16,785 bases of DNA from an uncultured Alistipes sp. (GCA_904502075.1 CAJGDL010000022.1:1-16785), one strand, 5' to 3'; positions 1 through 6,953 are shown, numbered from the stretch's first letter. Program-made: numbers and translations. Notes: a model not told the origin generated them from the letters alone.

Positions 1-74
1 AAGTCAGCTCCACACTTTCTGTTTATGTAAAAATTACCGCTGAGGAGCTGATGCGGGAAGCTAAACAAATCTAA
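1..74 (+). CDS. 3' end of an unknown protein (start outside window)
   Basis: From position 3 one frame is open to a TAA at 72-74 and encodes the last 23 residues of a protein, VSSTLSVYVKITAEELMREA followed by KQI. The stop lies one base before the ATG of the next gene, a spacing typical of co-transcribed, translationally coupled genes. The piece is too short to assign a family. It shares the AT-rich composition of the gene after it. The other two + frames in this stretch close early (stops at 28-30 and 41-43), which supports this reading. Function unknown. Confidence 0.6.
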   Translation, partial: VSSTLSVYVKITAEELMREAKQI

Positions 75-75
75 T

Positions 76-1767
76 ATGAAGAGGTTATTATTAGTATGTG
101 CTACTTTAAGCCTTACAGCAACCAGCTATGCACAATTGAACATAGTAGGTTCGGAACAGTTACACGAACAAGCCCAAAAAACGAATTTGCAAACTGTGGA
201 AAAGCAAGATGTTAATAATTATTTTATAGCCACGGATAGTATTGTGTGGGAATACGCTGAACATCGATATAATGCACTTGAAAATATTGTAGGCATGAAA
301 TTGTATGTGGCAACAGACGAAGGATTTTATACTATTGTCAATGGTAATGAGGCGGCATATGCAGAGTTTATCTATCCTTGCATTGACCACAACAAAAAAA
401 CATATACCATAAAGAAAATGCCTCAAGGATATTATGAGGTTACTCGTATTATACGCTTTAAAGAGCAGTTATCAGAATTATTAGATCAAATTGGCTTTGC
501 TTCGCCCGAAGTCTCGGAAGAGGACTTTTTTGGAGATAATACCTCGCGTAACGATACACAATCTACCAACAACTATGTATGTATTCCGAACGATAGTTTA
601 TATATGGGTGTAGACGAAGTATTTAAACGGTGGTACACTGACTATGCAAACCGTCTTCATTCAATTGCCAAATTTGAAGAAGAAGTATTGATAGATAATG
701 CTATAAAGAAAGAGCGTTACAAATATCCTATCTACTTATTGACCAATGATGCACATGAATCTTTTTTGATTCCAACTGTTGATCGTGACTACAGATACCG
801 CCGCCAAATCGAAAAAGCCAACTATAGAATATCGCAACAATTCAGAGGGAAAAAGCTCATCAAAACGGATACGATTAAAGAAATTGTAGAATCTCGGGAT
901 GGGCATCACGACATTTATCAGTTTGGAGATATTGAAAGTCTAGTTAGTATTTCTATTCCTTTCTATGAACAATTATGCAATGATATCAAAGGCAAAGATG
1001 TGTTGCTTGTATTCGGGAAGAATGGTTTTAATGATGCAGTGTCAGGTAAAATGCTTAAAAGTACTTTTGTATGGGATAAATACCTCACTGAGTATATCGC
1101 AAAATACGAAGGCTATACAATGCCCCATGAAAGGTCGTTGGGCAAAATTGAGAAATTTTCATTTCCGGATCTTAATTGGGTGAAATGTATCGACATAATA
1201 GTTAGTGACAAGAAATTATATGGTCTATTCGAATACAACAGCCAGCGATTCCACCTTGAAATTACTTCGCAAAAGCGAAGTAGAAATGCAAGCGATTTTG
1301 GGAAACTAAATATTTATGTTGGAGGTAGAACTGATGGTGTTTCCAGAGAAAGATATTACATGCCCTTTGGATACTATTTAAGTGATGAAGCAAAGATATT
1401 CCCGAGGCAAGAGATTGAAAACTTTAGACAAAACATTCTTGCCGTTAATGAAAGATTAAAAACGGAAATTATTAACAATGGTGAAGAATTCAGAATAGCA
1501 GACGAAGAGCAAAAGCGCAAGTATGAGCAAGAAATGCGTCTTCGCCGAGCAAGACTTATCGAGAAATATGGAGATGCCTTTGGCAATATGATTGCAGATC
1601 GGAAAGTGGCTATTGGTATGACCGAAGAGATGTGTAGGTTATCATGGGGTAGCCCGCACGACAAATACAATACTACGACAAAGTGGGGCGTGTCTTCTGT
1701 GTGGGTCTATAACTACAAGACTTATCTCTACTTCTACGATGGAGAATTGAAACAAATCGACAACTAA
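76..1767 (+). CDS. Secreted protein of unknown function with BamE/SmpA-like C-terminus
   Basis: The 563-residue protein begins with a typical signal peptide (residues 1-20: basic KR, hydrophobic LLLVCATLSLTA, cleavage near SYA-Q). There is no lipobox cysteine at the cleavage site, so it is probably periplasmic or exported. I do not recognise the central part (about 21-440). Residues about 445-500 are highly charged and probably helical or coiled coil. The last 60 or so residues (KVAIGMTEEMCRLSWGSP, then WVY and YLYFYDGEL) resemble the BamE/SmpA-like repeat found at the end of many Bacteroidetes surface or periplasmic proteins; this is pattern recognition, not a search. The ATG is one base after the stop of the upstream gene, so it probably belongs to an operon extending left of the window. 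Composition is clearly more AT-rich than the genes after 2134, suggesting recent acquisition or a fast-evolving accessory locus. A terminator follows. Confidence 0.85.
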   Translation: MKRLLLVCATLSLTATSYAQLNIVGSEQLHEQAQKTNLQTVEKQDVNNYFIATDSIVWEYAEHRYNALENIVGMKLYVATDEGFYTIVNGNEAAYAEFIYPCIDHNKKTYTIKKMPQGYYEVTRIIRFKEQLSELLDQIGFASPEVSEEDFFGDNTSRNDTQSTNNYVCIPNDSLYMGVDEVFKRWYTDYANRLHSIAKFEEEVLIDNAIKKERYKYPIYLLTNDAHESFLIPTVDRDYRYRRQIEKANYRISQQFRGKKLIKTDTIKEIVESRDGHHDIYQFGDIESLVSISIPFYEQLCNDIKGKDVLLVFGKNGFNDAVSGKMLKSTFVWDKYLTEYIAKYEGYTMPHERSLGKIEKFSFPDLNWVKCIDIIVSDKKLYGLFEYNSQRFHLEITSQKRSRNASDFGKLNIYVGGRTDGVSRERYYMPFGYYLSDEAKIFPRQEIENFRQNILAVNERLKTEIINNGEEFRIADEEQKRKYEQEMRLRRARLIEKYGDAFGNMIADRKVAIGMTEEMCRLSWGSPHDKYNTTTKWGVSSVWVYNYKTYLYFYDGELKQIDN

Positions 1768-1787
1768 TAGATGCAATGAAAAGATTC

Positions 1788-1834
1788 AGGCGTATGCAGG
1801 GCTTTGTGTAGTCCATAGCATACGCCTCTTTCTT
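1788..1834 (+). terminator. Intrinsic terminator after the 563-residue gene
   Basis: A perfect 10-bp inverted repeat (AGGCGTATGC at 1788-1797, GCATACGCCT at 1818-1827) encloses a second small stem (GGGCT at 1799-1803 against AGTCC at 1810-1814, with one G-U pair). It is followed by the T-rich CTTTCTT. It begins 20 bases after the stop codon of the gene ending at 1767, the right place to end that transcript. Confidence 0.8.
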
Positions 1835-1857
1835 TATTCACAATGTATCTTTGAAAG

Positions 1858-1980
1858 ATGCTTGCTTTCAGTGCTTTCCTTTTAAGTGCATTGTCCGCTA
1901 TTGTGTTCGCTGTTAGTTGGTCTAATAATAACCCTTATGTAGTCTTCTATGTAGGATTTCGCAATTTTCGTAAAAACTAA
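1858..1980 (+). CDS. Possible 40-residue hydrophobic small protein
   Basis: An ATG at 1858 opens a frame to a TAA at 1978-1980. The peptide starts MLAFSAFLLSALSAIVFAVS, a continuous hydrophobic stretch long enough to cross a membrane, followed by a short polar tail ending FRNFRKN with basic residues. A TATCTTTG box (1846-1853), identical to the Bacteroidetes -7 element, ends four bases before the ATG, but I see no -33 TTTG at the right distance. It could be a genuine small membrane protein read from an almost leaderless transcript, a remnant, or chance in AT-rich DNA. No family is recognised. Confidence 0.25.
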   Translation: MLAFSAFLLSALSAIVFAVSWSNNNPYVVFYVGFRNFRKN

Positions 1981-2064
1981 CACTGAAAATCAATCAGTTA
2001 AAAATAAAAAGACCTATCCAAGCAAGGATTTCACTTTATTTATCCTGCGAATCGCCCATCCGGC

Positions 2065-2095
2065 TTTCAAATCCAAAAAGTTTTTACTATCTTTG
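2065..2095 (+). promoter_or_regulatory. Promoter for the HAD phosphatase-rdgB genes
   Basis: TTTC at 2065-2068 and TATCTTTG at 2088-2095 are separated by 19 bases, fitting the Bacteroidetes -33/-7 arrangement with one mismatch in the -33 box. Transcription would start near 2100, giving a leader of about 35 bases before the ATG at 2134. It lies where the DNA changes from AT-rich to GC-rich. Confidence 0.65.
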
Positions 2096-2133
2096 AATAT
2101 TGATAACGAGCAATAAGCAAGAGCGATAACACT

Positions 2134-2976
2134 ATGTCTACCCACGAAAAGATCTCCGTAGCCCTGATCTACGACTTTGACGGCACGTTGGCGCCGGGCA
2201 ACATGCAGGAATTCGACTTTATTCCGGCCATTGGAAAGAGCAACAAGGAGTTTTGGCACGATGCCAACTCGCTGGCCGAGCAGCAGGATGCCGATGGGAT
2301 TCTGACCTACATGGCCAAGATGGTTCACGAGGCGCGCGCCACGGGCCTGTCGCTACGGCGCGAGGCCTTCCAGGAGTCGGGTCGCAAGGTGCAACTCTAC
2401 AACGGGGTGAAGGGATGGTTCGACCGCATGAACCGCTACGCCGCAGAAAAGGGGATTGAATTGGTCCACTACATCAACTCCTCGGGCTTGAAGGAGATCA
2501 TCGAGGGGACCGAAATCGCCCACGAATTTCGCAAGATCTACGCCTGCTCGTTCCTCTACGACATCGACGGTATCGCCTATTGGCCTGCCGTGGCTGTAAA
2601 CTACACCAACAAGACGCAGTTCATCTTCAAGATCAACAAGGGGGTGGAGTCGGTCTACGACAGCAAGCAGGTGAACACCTACATCGAAGAGGAGAAACGC
2701 CCCGTCCCCTTCAAGCGTATGATCTATGTGGGTGACGGAACGACCGACATCCCCTGCATGCGTTTGGTTAAGAACTTCGGTGGCCACTCGATTGCCGTCT
2801 ACAACCCCGACCAAAAGGGGGCTCGCAAGGAGATGAGTTCGCTGATTCGCGACAACCGTGTGAACCATGTCTGCCCGGCCGACTACGCCGACGGCTCGGA
2901 GATCGACACCGTGGTGAAGGCCATCATCGACAAGATCGCCACCGACCACCGCCTGGAGCTCCTCGAGGCACAATAG
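2134..2976 (+). CDS. HAD-superfamily phosphatase (phosphoserine-phosphatase-like)
   Basis: The 280-residue cytoplasmic protein has the haloacid dehalogenase catalytic signatures. Motif I is YDFDGTLA, with the expected nucleophile D14 and general acid D16. Motif II is INSSG with Ser/Thr near 116-117, motif III is probably a lysine in NKTQFIFK (160-167), and motif IV is GDGTTDIP at 200-207 with Mg-binding D201 and D205. The helical cap falls at about 20-105. The family hydrolyses phosphate esters through an aspartyl-phosphate; SerB-like members act on phosphoserine, but the substrate cannot be read from the sequence. The ATG is about 35 bases after a predicted transcription start, and no upstream in-frame start fits better. 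rdgB follows after 21 bases, so the two are probably co-transcribed. Confidence 0.9.
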   Translation: MSTHEKISVALIYDFDGTLAPGNMQEFDFIPAIGKSNKEFWHDANSLAEQQDADGILTYMAKMVHEARATGLSLRREAFQESGRKVQLYNGVKGWFDRMNRYAAEKGIELVHYINSSGLKEIIEGTEIAHEFRKIYACSFLYDIDGIAYWPAVAVNYTNKTQFIFKINKGVESVYDSKQVNTYIEEEKRPVPFKRMIYVGDGTTDIPCMRLVKNFGGHSIAVYNPDQKGARKEMSSLIRDNRVNHVCPADYADGSEIDTVVKAIIDKIATDHRLELLEAQ

Positions 2977-2997
2977 AATTTTTAGCGACAATCAGGT

Positions 2998-3576
2998 ATG
3001 AAGATTATCTTTGCCACCAACAACAAGCACAAATTGCAGGAGGTCTCGGCCGTATTGGGCCCCGGCTTTGAATTGGTAACCCCGCGCGAGGTAGGTATCA
3101 CGGAGGAGATTCCCGAGGATAGCCCCACCCTCGAAGGAAATGCCCTACAAAAAGCTCGCTATCTGTACGAGCGTACCGGGTTGGACTGCTTTGCCGACGA
3201 CACGGGCCTCGAGGTTGAGGCGTTGGGCGGTGCTCCGGGGGTACACTCGGCACGCTACGCCACCGACGGCCATGACTTTGCTGCCAACAACCGCCTACTC
3301 CTGAAAAACTTGGAGGGCAAAACCAATCGTCAGGCCCGCTTCCGCACGGTCATTGCCCTGATTCTTGGGGGTAAAGAGCACCTCTTCGAAGGGATCGTCG
3401 AAGGTGTGATCGACACCAAGGAGAACGGCACCGAGGGATTCGGCTACGACCCGCTCTTCCTTCCCGAGGGCTCTTCGTGCAGTTTCGCAGAGATGACGGC
3501 GGAGGAGAAGAATGCCATCTCGCACCGCGGACGCGCCGTGAGAAAGTTGGTTGATTTTTTGGTGAATCACAAATAA
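2998..3576 (+). CDS. rdgB: XTP/dITP pyrophosphatase (RdgB/HAM1 family)
   Basis: This enzyme hydrolyses non-canonical purine nucleoside triphosphates (dITP, XTP) to monophosphate and pyrophosphate, keeping deaminated bases out of DNA and RNA. The 192-residue length is normal. The family motifs are present: ATNNKHKLQEV at 6-16 (phosphate and base binding), FADDTGLEVEALGGAPGVHS at 65-84 with probable catalytic aspartate D68, FGYDPLF at 148-154, and SHRGRA at 175-180. The ATG follows the HAD gene by 21 bases and is preceded by AGGT, a weak ribosome site. Pairing with a HAD phosphatase could be functional, since both act on phosphorylated metabolites, but that is inference. Its 3' end contains the promoter of folE. 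Confidence 0.95.
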   Translation: MKIIFATNNKHKLQEVSAVLGPGFELVTPREVGITEEIPEDSPTLEGNALQKARYLYERTGLDCFADDTGLEVEALGGAPGVHSARYATDGHDFAANNRLLLKNLEGKTNRQARFRTVIALILGGKEHLFEGIVEGVIDTKENGTEGFGYDPLFLPEGSSCSFAEMTAEEKNAISHRGRAVRKLVDFLVNHK

Positions 3577-3588
3577 AGGCTACCTTTG
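3558..3588 (+). promoter_or_regulatory. folE promoter inside the 3' end of rdgB
   Basis: TTTG at 3558-3561 and TACCTTTG at 3581-3588, with a 19-base spacer, match the Bacteroidetes promoter consensus fully. The -33 box lies within the last codons of rdgB. The -7 box ends only five bases before the folE ATG, so transcription would start at or within a couple of bases of that codon. Confidence 0.75.
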
Positions 3589-3593
3589 CTCCT

Positions 3594-4190
3594 ATGGAAA
3601 CGAAACTCTACACGCGCGAAGAGTGCTACGACTCCGAGCGCATCGAAAAGTTGGCCGGCCACTACCGCGAGATCCTCACCCTGCTGGGCGAAGATCCCCA
3701 GCGCGAGGGGCTATTGAAGAGTCCCGAGCGCATCGCCAAGGCGATGGCCTTCCTGACGCGCGGATACACCCAAGATCCGCACGAGATTCTGCGCTCGGCC
3801 ATGTTCAAGGAGGAGTACAAGCAGATGGTGTTGGTCAAGGATATCCAACTCTACTCGCTCTGTGAACACCACATGCTGCCCTTCTACGGCAAAGCCCATG
3901 TGGCCTACATTCCCAACGGACAGATCACAGGGCTCTCGAAGGTGGCCCGCGTGGTGGAGTGCTACGCCCGTCGTTTGCAGGTGCAGGAGCGCCTCACGGT
4001 ACAGATCCGCGACTGCATCCAGGAGGCCCTCAATCCAATGGGTGTCGCCGTGGTAATCGAGGCAAGCCACATGTGCATGCAGATGCGTGGGGTGGAGAAA
4101 CAGGGCTCGTCGACCACCACCTCGGCCTTCACGGGTATCTTCCTCAAAGATCCACGCACCCGCGAGGAGTTTATGAATCTGATTCGATAA
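3594..4190 (+). CDS. folE: GTP cyclohydrolase I
   Basis: FolE converts GTP to 7,8-dihydroneopterin triphosphate, the first step of tetrahydrofolate synthesis and, through QueD, of queuosine. The 198 residues match the usual length. The zinc ligands are in place: C90 and H93 in SLCEHHMLPF and C161 in EASHMCMQMRG; the catalytic histidine region (H159) and the GTP-binding SPERIAKA (43-50), GLSKVARV and QGSSTTTSAF (170-179) are also present. The ATG at 3594 gives the normal N-terminus, and there is no good later start. It has its own promoter whose -7 box nearly abuts the ATG, suggesting a leaderless message, although read-through from rdgB is also possible. A strong terminator follows. Tgt, further right, uses a queuosine precursor made from FolE product in organisms with the complete pathway. 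Confidence 0.97.
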   Translation: METKLYTREECYDSERIEKLAGHYREILTLLGEDPQREGLLKSPERIAKAMAFLTRGYTQDPHEILRSAMFKEEYKQMVLVKDIQLYSLCEHHMLPFYGKAHVAYIPNGQITGLSKVARVVECYARRLQVQERLTVQIRDCIQEALNPMGVAVVIEASHMCMQMRGVEKQGSSTTTSAFTGIFLKDPRTREEFMNLIR

Positions 4191-4209
4191 CCCGCCTTTT
4201 CAACCGAAT

Positions 4210-4250
4210 CGGGGTCTGCCACCAAAGTGACAGACCCCGTTTTTGTTTTT
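4210..4250 (+). terminator. Intrinsic terminator after folE
   Basis: CGGGGTCTG at 4210-4218 pairs perfectly with CAGACCCCG at 4231-4239, with a further inner CAC/GTG stem across one mismatch. The T-rich TTTTTGTTTTT follows on the + strand. It lies 20 bases past the folE stop, between convergent genes. On the - strand no T tract follows, so it should mainly stop folE transcripts. Confidence 0.9.
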
Positions 4251-4271
4251 CGGGCACAACCCACCCCTTGA

Positions 4272-4847
4272 TTATACCTCCTCGCCCTCGGCAATCAGGC
4301 GGCACATCTGCTCGCGCATGCGGTGGATGCCGGTCTTGACCGTTCCCAAGGGCAGAGCAAGTTTCTCGGCAATCTCCTCGTAGGAGTATTCATCGTAGAA
4401 GCGCAACTCGAAGAGGCGACGATAACGAGGCGTAAGGCGACCCAGGTAGTGTTCGATCTGGTGACGCTGCTGGAGGTTGATGACACTCTCCTCGGGATTC
4501 GGCGCCGTCGAGGCGGGGGCCAGAAAGCGATCGTCGATGGGCATATCCTCCGAACGACGACGCACAAAGTCGATGAAGGTGTTGCGAGCAATGGTATAGA
4601 GCCACTGGCCGAAGGTGTAGTCGGACGAGTAGCGATGCAGGTTGATATAGACCTTGATGAAGGTCTCCTGCAAGAGATCTTCGGCATCCTCCGGCGAAGC
4701 CGAGGTAGTCCCCAGACGCTGCTGAAGCAGACGACCGATGGCATCGCGATAGCGGTTGAAGAGGTGTTCGAAGGCGTGATTATCCCCCGACAAGACCAAC
4801 TCCACGAGCCGTTTATCATCGGCCACAATATAGTCTGCTATCTCCAT
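4272..4847 (-). CDS. ECF-type RNA polymerase sigma factor
   Basis: The 191-residue protein has the two domains of extracytoplasmic-function sigma factors. Sigma region 2 covers about 14-97, with DAEDLLQETFIKVY (core binding) and FGQWLYTIARNTFIDFVRRR (-10 recognition and melting). A short linker spans about 98-125, and sigma region 4 covers about 130-185 with ELRFYDEYSYEEIA and the helix-turn-helix LPLGTVKTGIHRMRE (-35 recognition). It would direct RNA polymerase to a dedicated promoter set. Its ATG (4847) lies inside the end of the glycosyltransferase gene, whose stop is at 4838-4840, so translation is probably coupled. No anti-sigma gene or FecR-like membrane regulator lies downstream, since folE converges there; how its activity is controlled is unclear. 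The regulon cannot be inferred. Confidence 0.93.
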   Translation of the reverse strand: MEIADYIVADDKRLVELVLSGDNHAFEHLFNRYRDAIGRLLQQRLGTTSASPEDAEDLLQETFIKVYINLHRYSSDYTFGQWLYTIARNTFIDFVRRRSEDMPIDDRFLAPASTAPNPEESVINLQQRHQIEHYLGRLTPRYRRLFELRFYDEYSYEEIAEKLALPLGTVKTGIHRMREQMCRLIAEGEEV

Positions 4848-6043
4848 ACGCGCGCATCCTTACGTTGCAACAAGATCTTCACCCAAAGCGACTGCACGGG
4901 GCTCCAAAGGTCGTAGAGATAGTAGTGGCGCCAGAGGTATTTTTCACCCAGGCGCTGGCCGATGCGGCGCACCTCGAGGGCAACAAAGAGGTAACGGAAC
5001 AAGAGCAAGGCAAGGGCACCCAACTTCAATTCGAGCGGGAGGAAGAGAAGCGCGATGACCACGCCCAACAGGAAGAGCACACGACTGCCAAGTTCCCACC
5101 CCTCGAAGGCGGCCACGCGATGCGGATAGAAGCGGCGCGTAGCCCCGTAGTAACGCTGCTGGTCGACCCACCACCTCATGCCTCCCCACATCTTTTCGCG
5201 CAGGGTAGCACGGGGCGAGAGTACCACGGCCACATTGTCGCGCGTGAGGATCTTCTGCAGGAAGAGGTCGTCTTCGCCGATATTCATATTCAGGTAGCCG
5301 AAACCGTTCGAGGTGGCATAATAACTCTTCTTCGTAATGCCCACCGCATGACGGATCCCTCGATAGGGCTCCCCCTTGACGGCGGCCGAGAGCCAATTGA
5401 CCGACGACATCATGCGCGAGGTGCGGATCAGATAGCCCGCCACCTTGCCCGGACGGTTCGGAGCCGCATACTCCTCCTCGGTGGGAAGGGGCACCGACTC
5501 CTCCATGCCGCAATAGCCGATCACCACCTCCCCGCGCGTGAAGCCCTTGGCCATGAGGGCCAACCAGCGATCCGAGGTGGGAACCACATCGGTCGTCGAG
5601 AAGATCACATGCTCGTAGTGGGCCGACTTGATCCCCACATTGAGGGCCATCTTCGGCGAGATCGGGAAGCGGGGGTTGAGTTCAATCTTGGTCACCACCA
5701 CCTGCGGGAAACTCTGACGGATGCGCTGCAGATCCTCGAAGAAGTCGCCGTCGGAGCCGACATAGACGATCACCACCTCGAAGACCACCTGCTGCTGCGC
5801 CAAAAAGAGAGGCAGGCGGTGCTCCACAAAGTCGTAATCCTCGGCAAACATGGCAATTACCACCGAGATCGGGGGCTCCTTCTCCAGGCGGGCCTGCTTG
5901 CGCGAGGCTTTGTAGCCGGGCAGGGCTCCGTAGACAAAAACATAGTAGTAGAGCTGTACAAAAAAGAGCAGCAGGAGCAATCCACACAGGGCCAACCCCT
6001 CCCAACCGTAGTGCAGCAACAAGGTATCGAACAGATTTGTCAT
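4838..6043 (-). CDS. Membrane-anchored family 2 glycosyltransferase
   Basis: Using the ATG at 6043, the protein has 401 residues. An N-terminal membrane segment (about 15-40) precedes a GT-A catalytic domain beginning at PPISVVIAMFAEDYDFVEHR, with nucleotide-binding VYVGSDGD (94-100) and STTDVVP (149-155) where many members have a D-x-D. NIGEDDLFLQKIL (254-266) supplies the likely acidic base, and QQRYY (295-299) stands in for the QxxRW motif. One or two membrane segments follow (about 318-357) and a basic tail. It probably transfers sugar from a nucleotide or lipid donor at the inner membrane; donor and acceptor are unknown. A longer reading from a TTG at 6076 would run through the promoter -7 box, so I reject it. 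The 3' end overlaps the sigma-factor start by 10 bases. The degenerate D-x-D leaves activity somewhat open. Confidence 0.88.
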   Translation of the reverse strand: MTNLFDTLLLHYGWEGLALCGLLLLLFFVQLYYYVFVYGALPGYKASRKQARLEKEPPISVVIAMFAEDYDFVEHRLPLFLAQQQVVFEVVIVYVGSDGDFFEDLQRIRQSFPQVVVTKIELNPRFPISPKMALNVGIKSAHYEHVIFSTTDVVPTSDRWLALMAKGFTRGEVVIGYCGMEESVPLPTEEEYAAPNRPGKVAGYLIRTSRMMSSVNWLSAAVKGEPYRGIRHAVGITKKSYYATSNGFGYLNMNIGEDDLFLQKILTRDNVAVVLSPRATLREKMWGGMRWWVDQQRYYGATRRFYPHRVAAFEGWELGSRVLFLLGVVIALLFLPLELKLGALALLLFRYLFVALEVRRIGQRLGEKYLWRHYYLYDLWSPVQSLWVKILLQRKDARVWR

Positions 6044-6065
6044 GACTCTTTCATCTATTGAAAGG

Positions 6066-6073
6066 CAAAGATA
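6066..6073 (-). promoter_or_regulatory. -7 element of the glycosyltransferase-sigma operon
   Basis: On the - strand TATCTTTG (6073 to 6066) matches the Bacteroidetes -7 box, 22 bases before the ATG at 6043. I find no clear TTTG 19-21 bases further upstream; that stretch lies inside a period-7 repeat (6081-6111). The promoter may be weak or need an activator, possibly the ECF sigma factor itself through another box. Confidence 0.55.
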
Positions 6074-6080
6074 CAAAATA

Positions 6081-6111
6081 ATTAGGAATTCGGAGTGAGG
6101 AATGAGGAATT
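6081..6111 (+). repeat. Degenerate heptamer array A
   Basis: The stretch reads as four consecutive 7-base units, ATTAGGA, ATTCGGA, GTGAGGA and ATGAGGA, then ATT. The last two differ only at their first and third bases. The array lies immediately upstream of the glycosyltransferase -7 box, over its -33 region. Confidence 0.6.
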
Positions 6112-6123
6112 ATTTCGATGCAG

Positions 6124-6165
6124 GATTCACGATTATAATTCAGTATTTTGAATTGAGCATTGTGC
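6124..6165 (+). repeat. Degenerate heptamer array B
   Basis: Six consecutive 7-base units can be read: GATTCAC, GATTATA, ATTCAGT, ATTTTGA, ATTGAGC and ATTGTGC. ATT recurs at 6125, 6132, 6139 (shifted by one), 6145, 6152 and 6159. The ATT core is kept while the other four bases vary. It is not in phase with array A and lies upstream of the secreted-protein gene at 6249. Confidence 0.55.
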
Positions 6166-6192
6166 GCTTTTGCCATTTTTCCCACTTTGGGA

Positions 6193-6224
6193 TTTGTATT
6201 TTTCGCCTTTTCTTCGTAACTTGC
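6193..6224 (+). promoter_or_regulatory. Candidate promoter of the 234-residue secreted protein
   Basis: TTTG at 6193-6196 and TAACTTGC at 6217-6224 are separated by 20 bases. The -7 box is one T short of TAnnTTTGC, so this is a near match. The start codon at 6249 is 24 bases after the box, a normal distance. Confidence 0.45.
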
Positions 6225-6248
6225 AGATGTTACTAAATATTTCCGCCG

Positions 6249-6953
6249 ATGAAAACTAAATTTCTTTTGAGAAAGATATTATTCGTTTTAGCAATATTAC
6301 TATACTCCCATACCACCTTTTCTCAGATGCAGTTTTCTGATTACAAGCACGGTATGCTAATTCGAATCGGGGAGACCACCTATAAAGTTGATATCAAAAA
6401 AGCGGCCATCATGGAACAAATGGGCAAGGTCGGAGTGATTCTTGAAGACGAGAAGAATTTCCGAATGGGTGGCAGTCAATATGCCAATGGAACCCCGGTG
6501 GTATATTCTTCCAAAATGGAGGAGGTGGCAGACATTATCATTCCGCGTGAGTATTATTATCGTCCCCTCCATAAAGCCATGCGTTCTGCATTTTCTAAAC
6601 AAGAGTTGACAACCCATCACAAACACTTTATTATTCTATATATAGTGGTTAATTCTGAGGGGGATATATTGGAAACATCGACTTATTATCGGATATCCAA
6701 GGATTATGTGATCCAACCTGAGCAAATCGCCACGCTCGAATCGTTGATTCGCAAAAATCTGAAATTTGAGGTGACCGAAAAGGCCAAGAAATTCAACTAT
6801 TTTGAGGGTGAATTTTTTCTCTATTTCCAAGAGTTTATCGAGGATCTGCCCGAGATCGATGCCAAAGCCTTGGAGGAGGATCCCTTGGGAGATATCCCCA
6901 GCATCGGAGGCGGCAACCTGAGCGGTCCTCCCAGGGGTAACGGAGGGAATTAA
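6249..6953 (+). CDS. Secreted protein of unknown function (234 residues)
   Basis: The protein has a clear signal peptide: basic MKTKFLLRK, hydrophobic ILFVLAILLYS, cleavage near residue 25-26 (TTFSQ). There is no lipobox cysteine. The mature part starts with a compact, possibly beta-rich region (30-100). At 125-195 the pattern FIILYIVVNSEGDILE, then LESLIRKNLKFEV and a final FFLYFQEF, recalls the TonB C-terminal fold (strand, V-x-x-x-G turn, helix, strand); that is a weak structural guess. The tail (205-234) is acidic, then rich in Gly and Pro (SIGGGNLSGPPRGNGGN), and probably disordered. It stands alone between a divergent operon and a terminator, in DNA more AT-rich than its neighbours and bracketed by heptamer repeats, which suggests an accessory gene. 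I do not recognise the family. Confidence 0.85.
   Translation: MKTKFLLRKILFVLAILLYSHTTFSQMQFSDYKHGMLIRIGETTYKVDIKKAAIMEQMGKVGVILEDEKNFRMGGSQYANGTPVVYSSKMEEVADIIIPREYYYRPLHKAMRSAFSKQELTTHHKHFIILYIVVNSEGDILETSTYYRISKDYVIQPEQIATLESLIRKNLKFEVTEKAKKFNYFEGEFFLYFQEFIEDLPEIDAKALEEDPLGDIPSIGGGNLSGPPRGNGGN

Larger units (their letters stand above)
1768..2133. other. 366-base AT-rich intergenic region
   Basis: This gap holds the terminator at 1788-1834, a possible 40-codon ORF at 1858-1980 with a -7-like TATCTTTG just before it, and the promoter of the next gene at 2065-2095. Two weak imperfect hairpins can also be drawn, around 1978-2000 (TAACACTGA against TCAGTTA) and 2022-2048 (GCAAGGAT against ATCCTGC); neither has a convincing T tract. 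No RNA gene is recognisable. Confidence 0.6.

Noticed and set aside
2353..2991. 212-codon open frame on the - strand opposite the HAD phosphatase
   Set aside because: It is an antisense shadow; the + strand gene carries all four HAD motifs.
4865..6061. 398-codon open frame on the + strand opposite the glycosyltransferase
   Set aside because: It mirrors the codon pattern of the opposite gene, its predicted protein is rich in His, Arg, Glu and Gly with no recognisable domain, and it has no promoter of its own. The - strand gene has clear motifs.
6044..6076. Upstream TTG start extending the glycosyltransferase by 11 residues
   Set aside because: The extension is encoded by the -7 promoter box and leader, and the ATG at 6043 gives a normal N-terminus.
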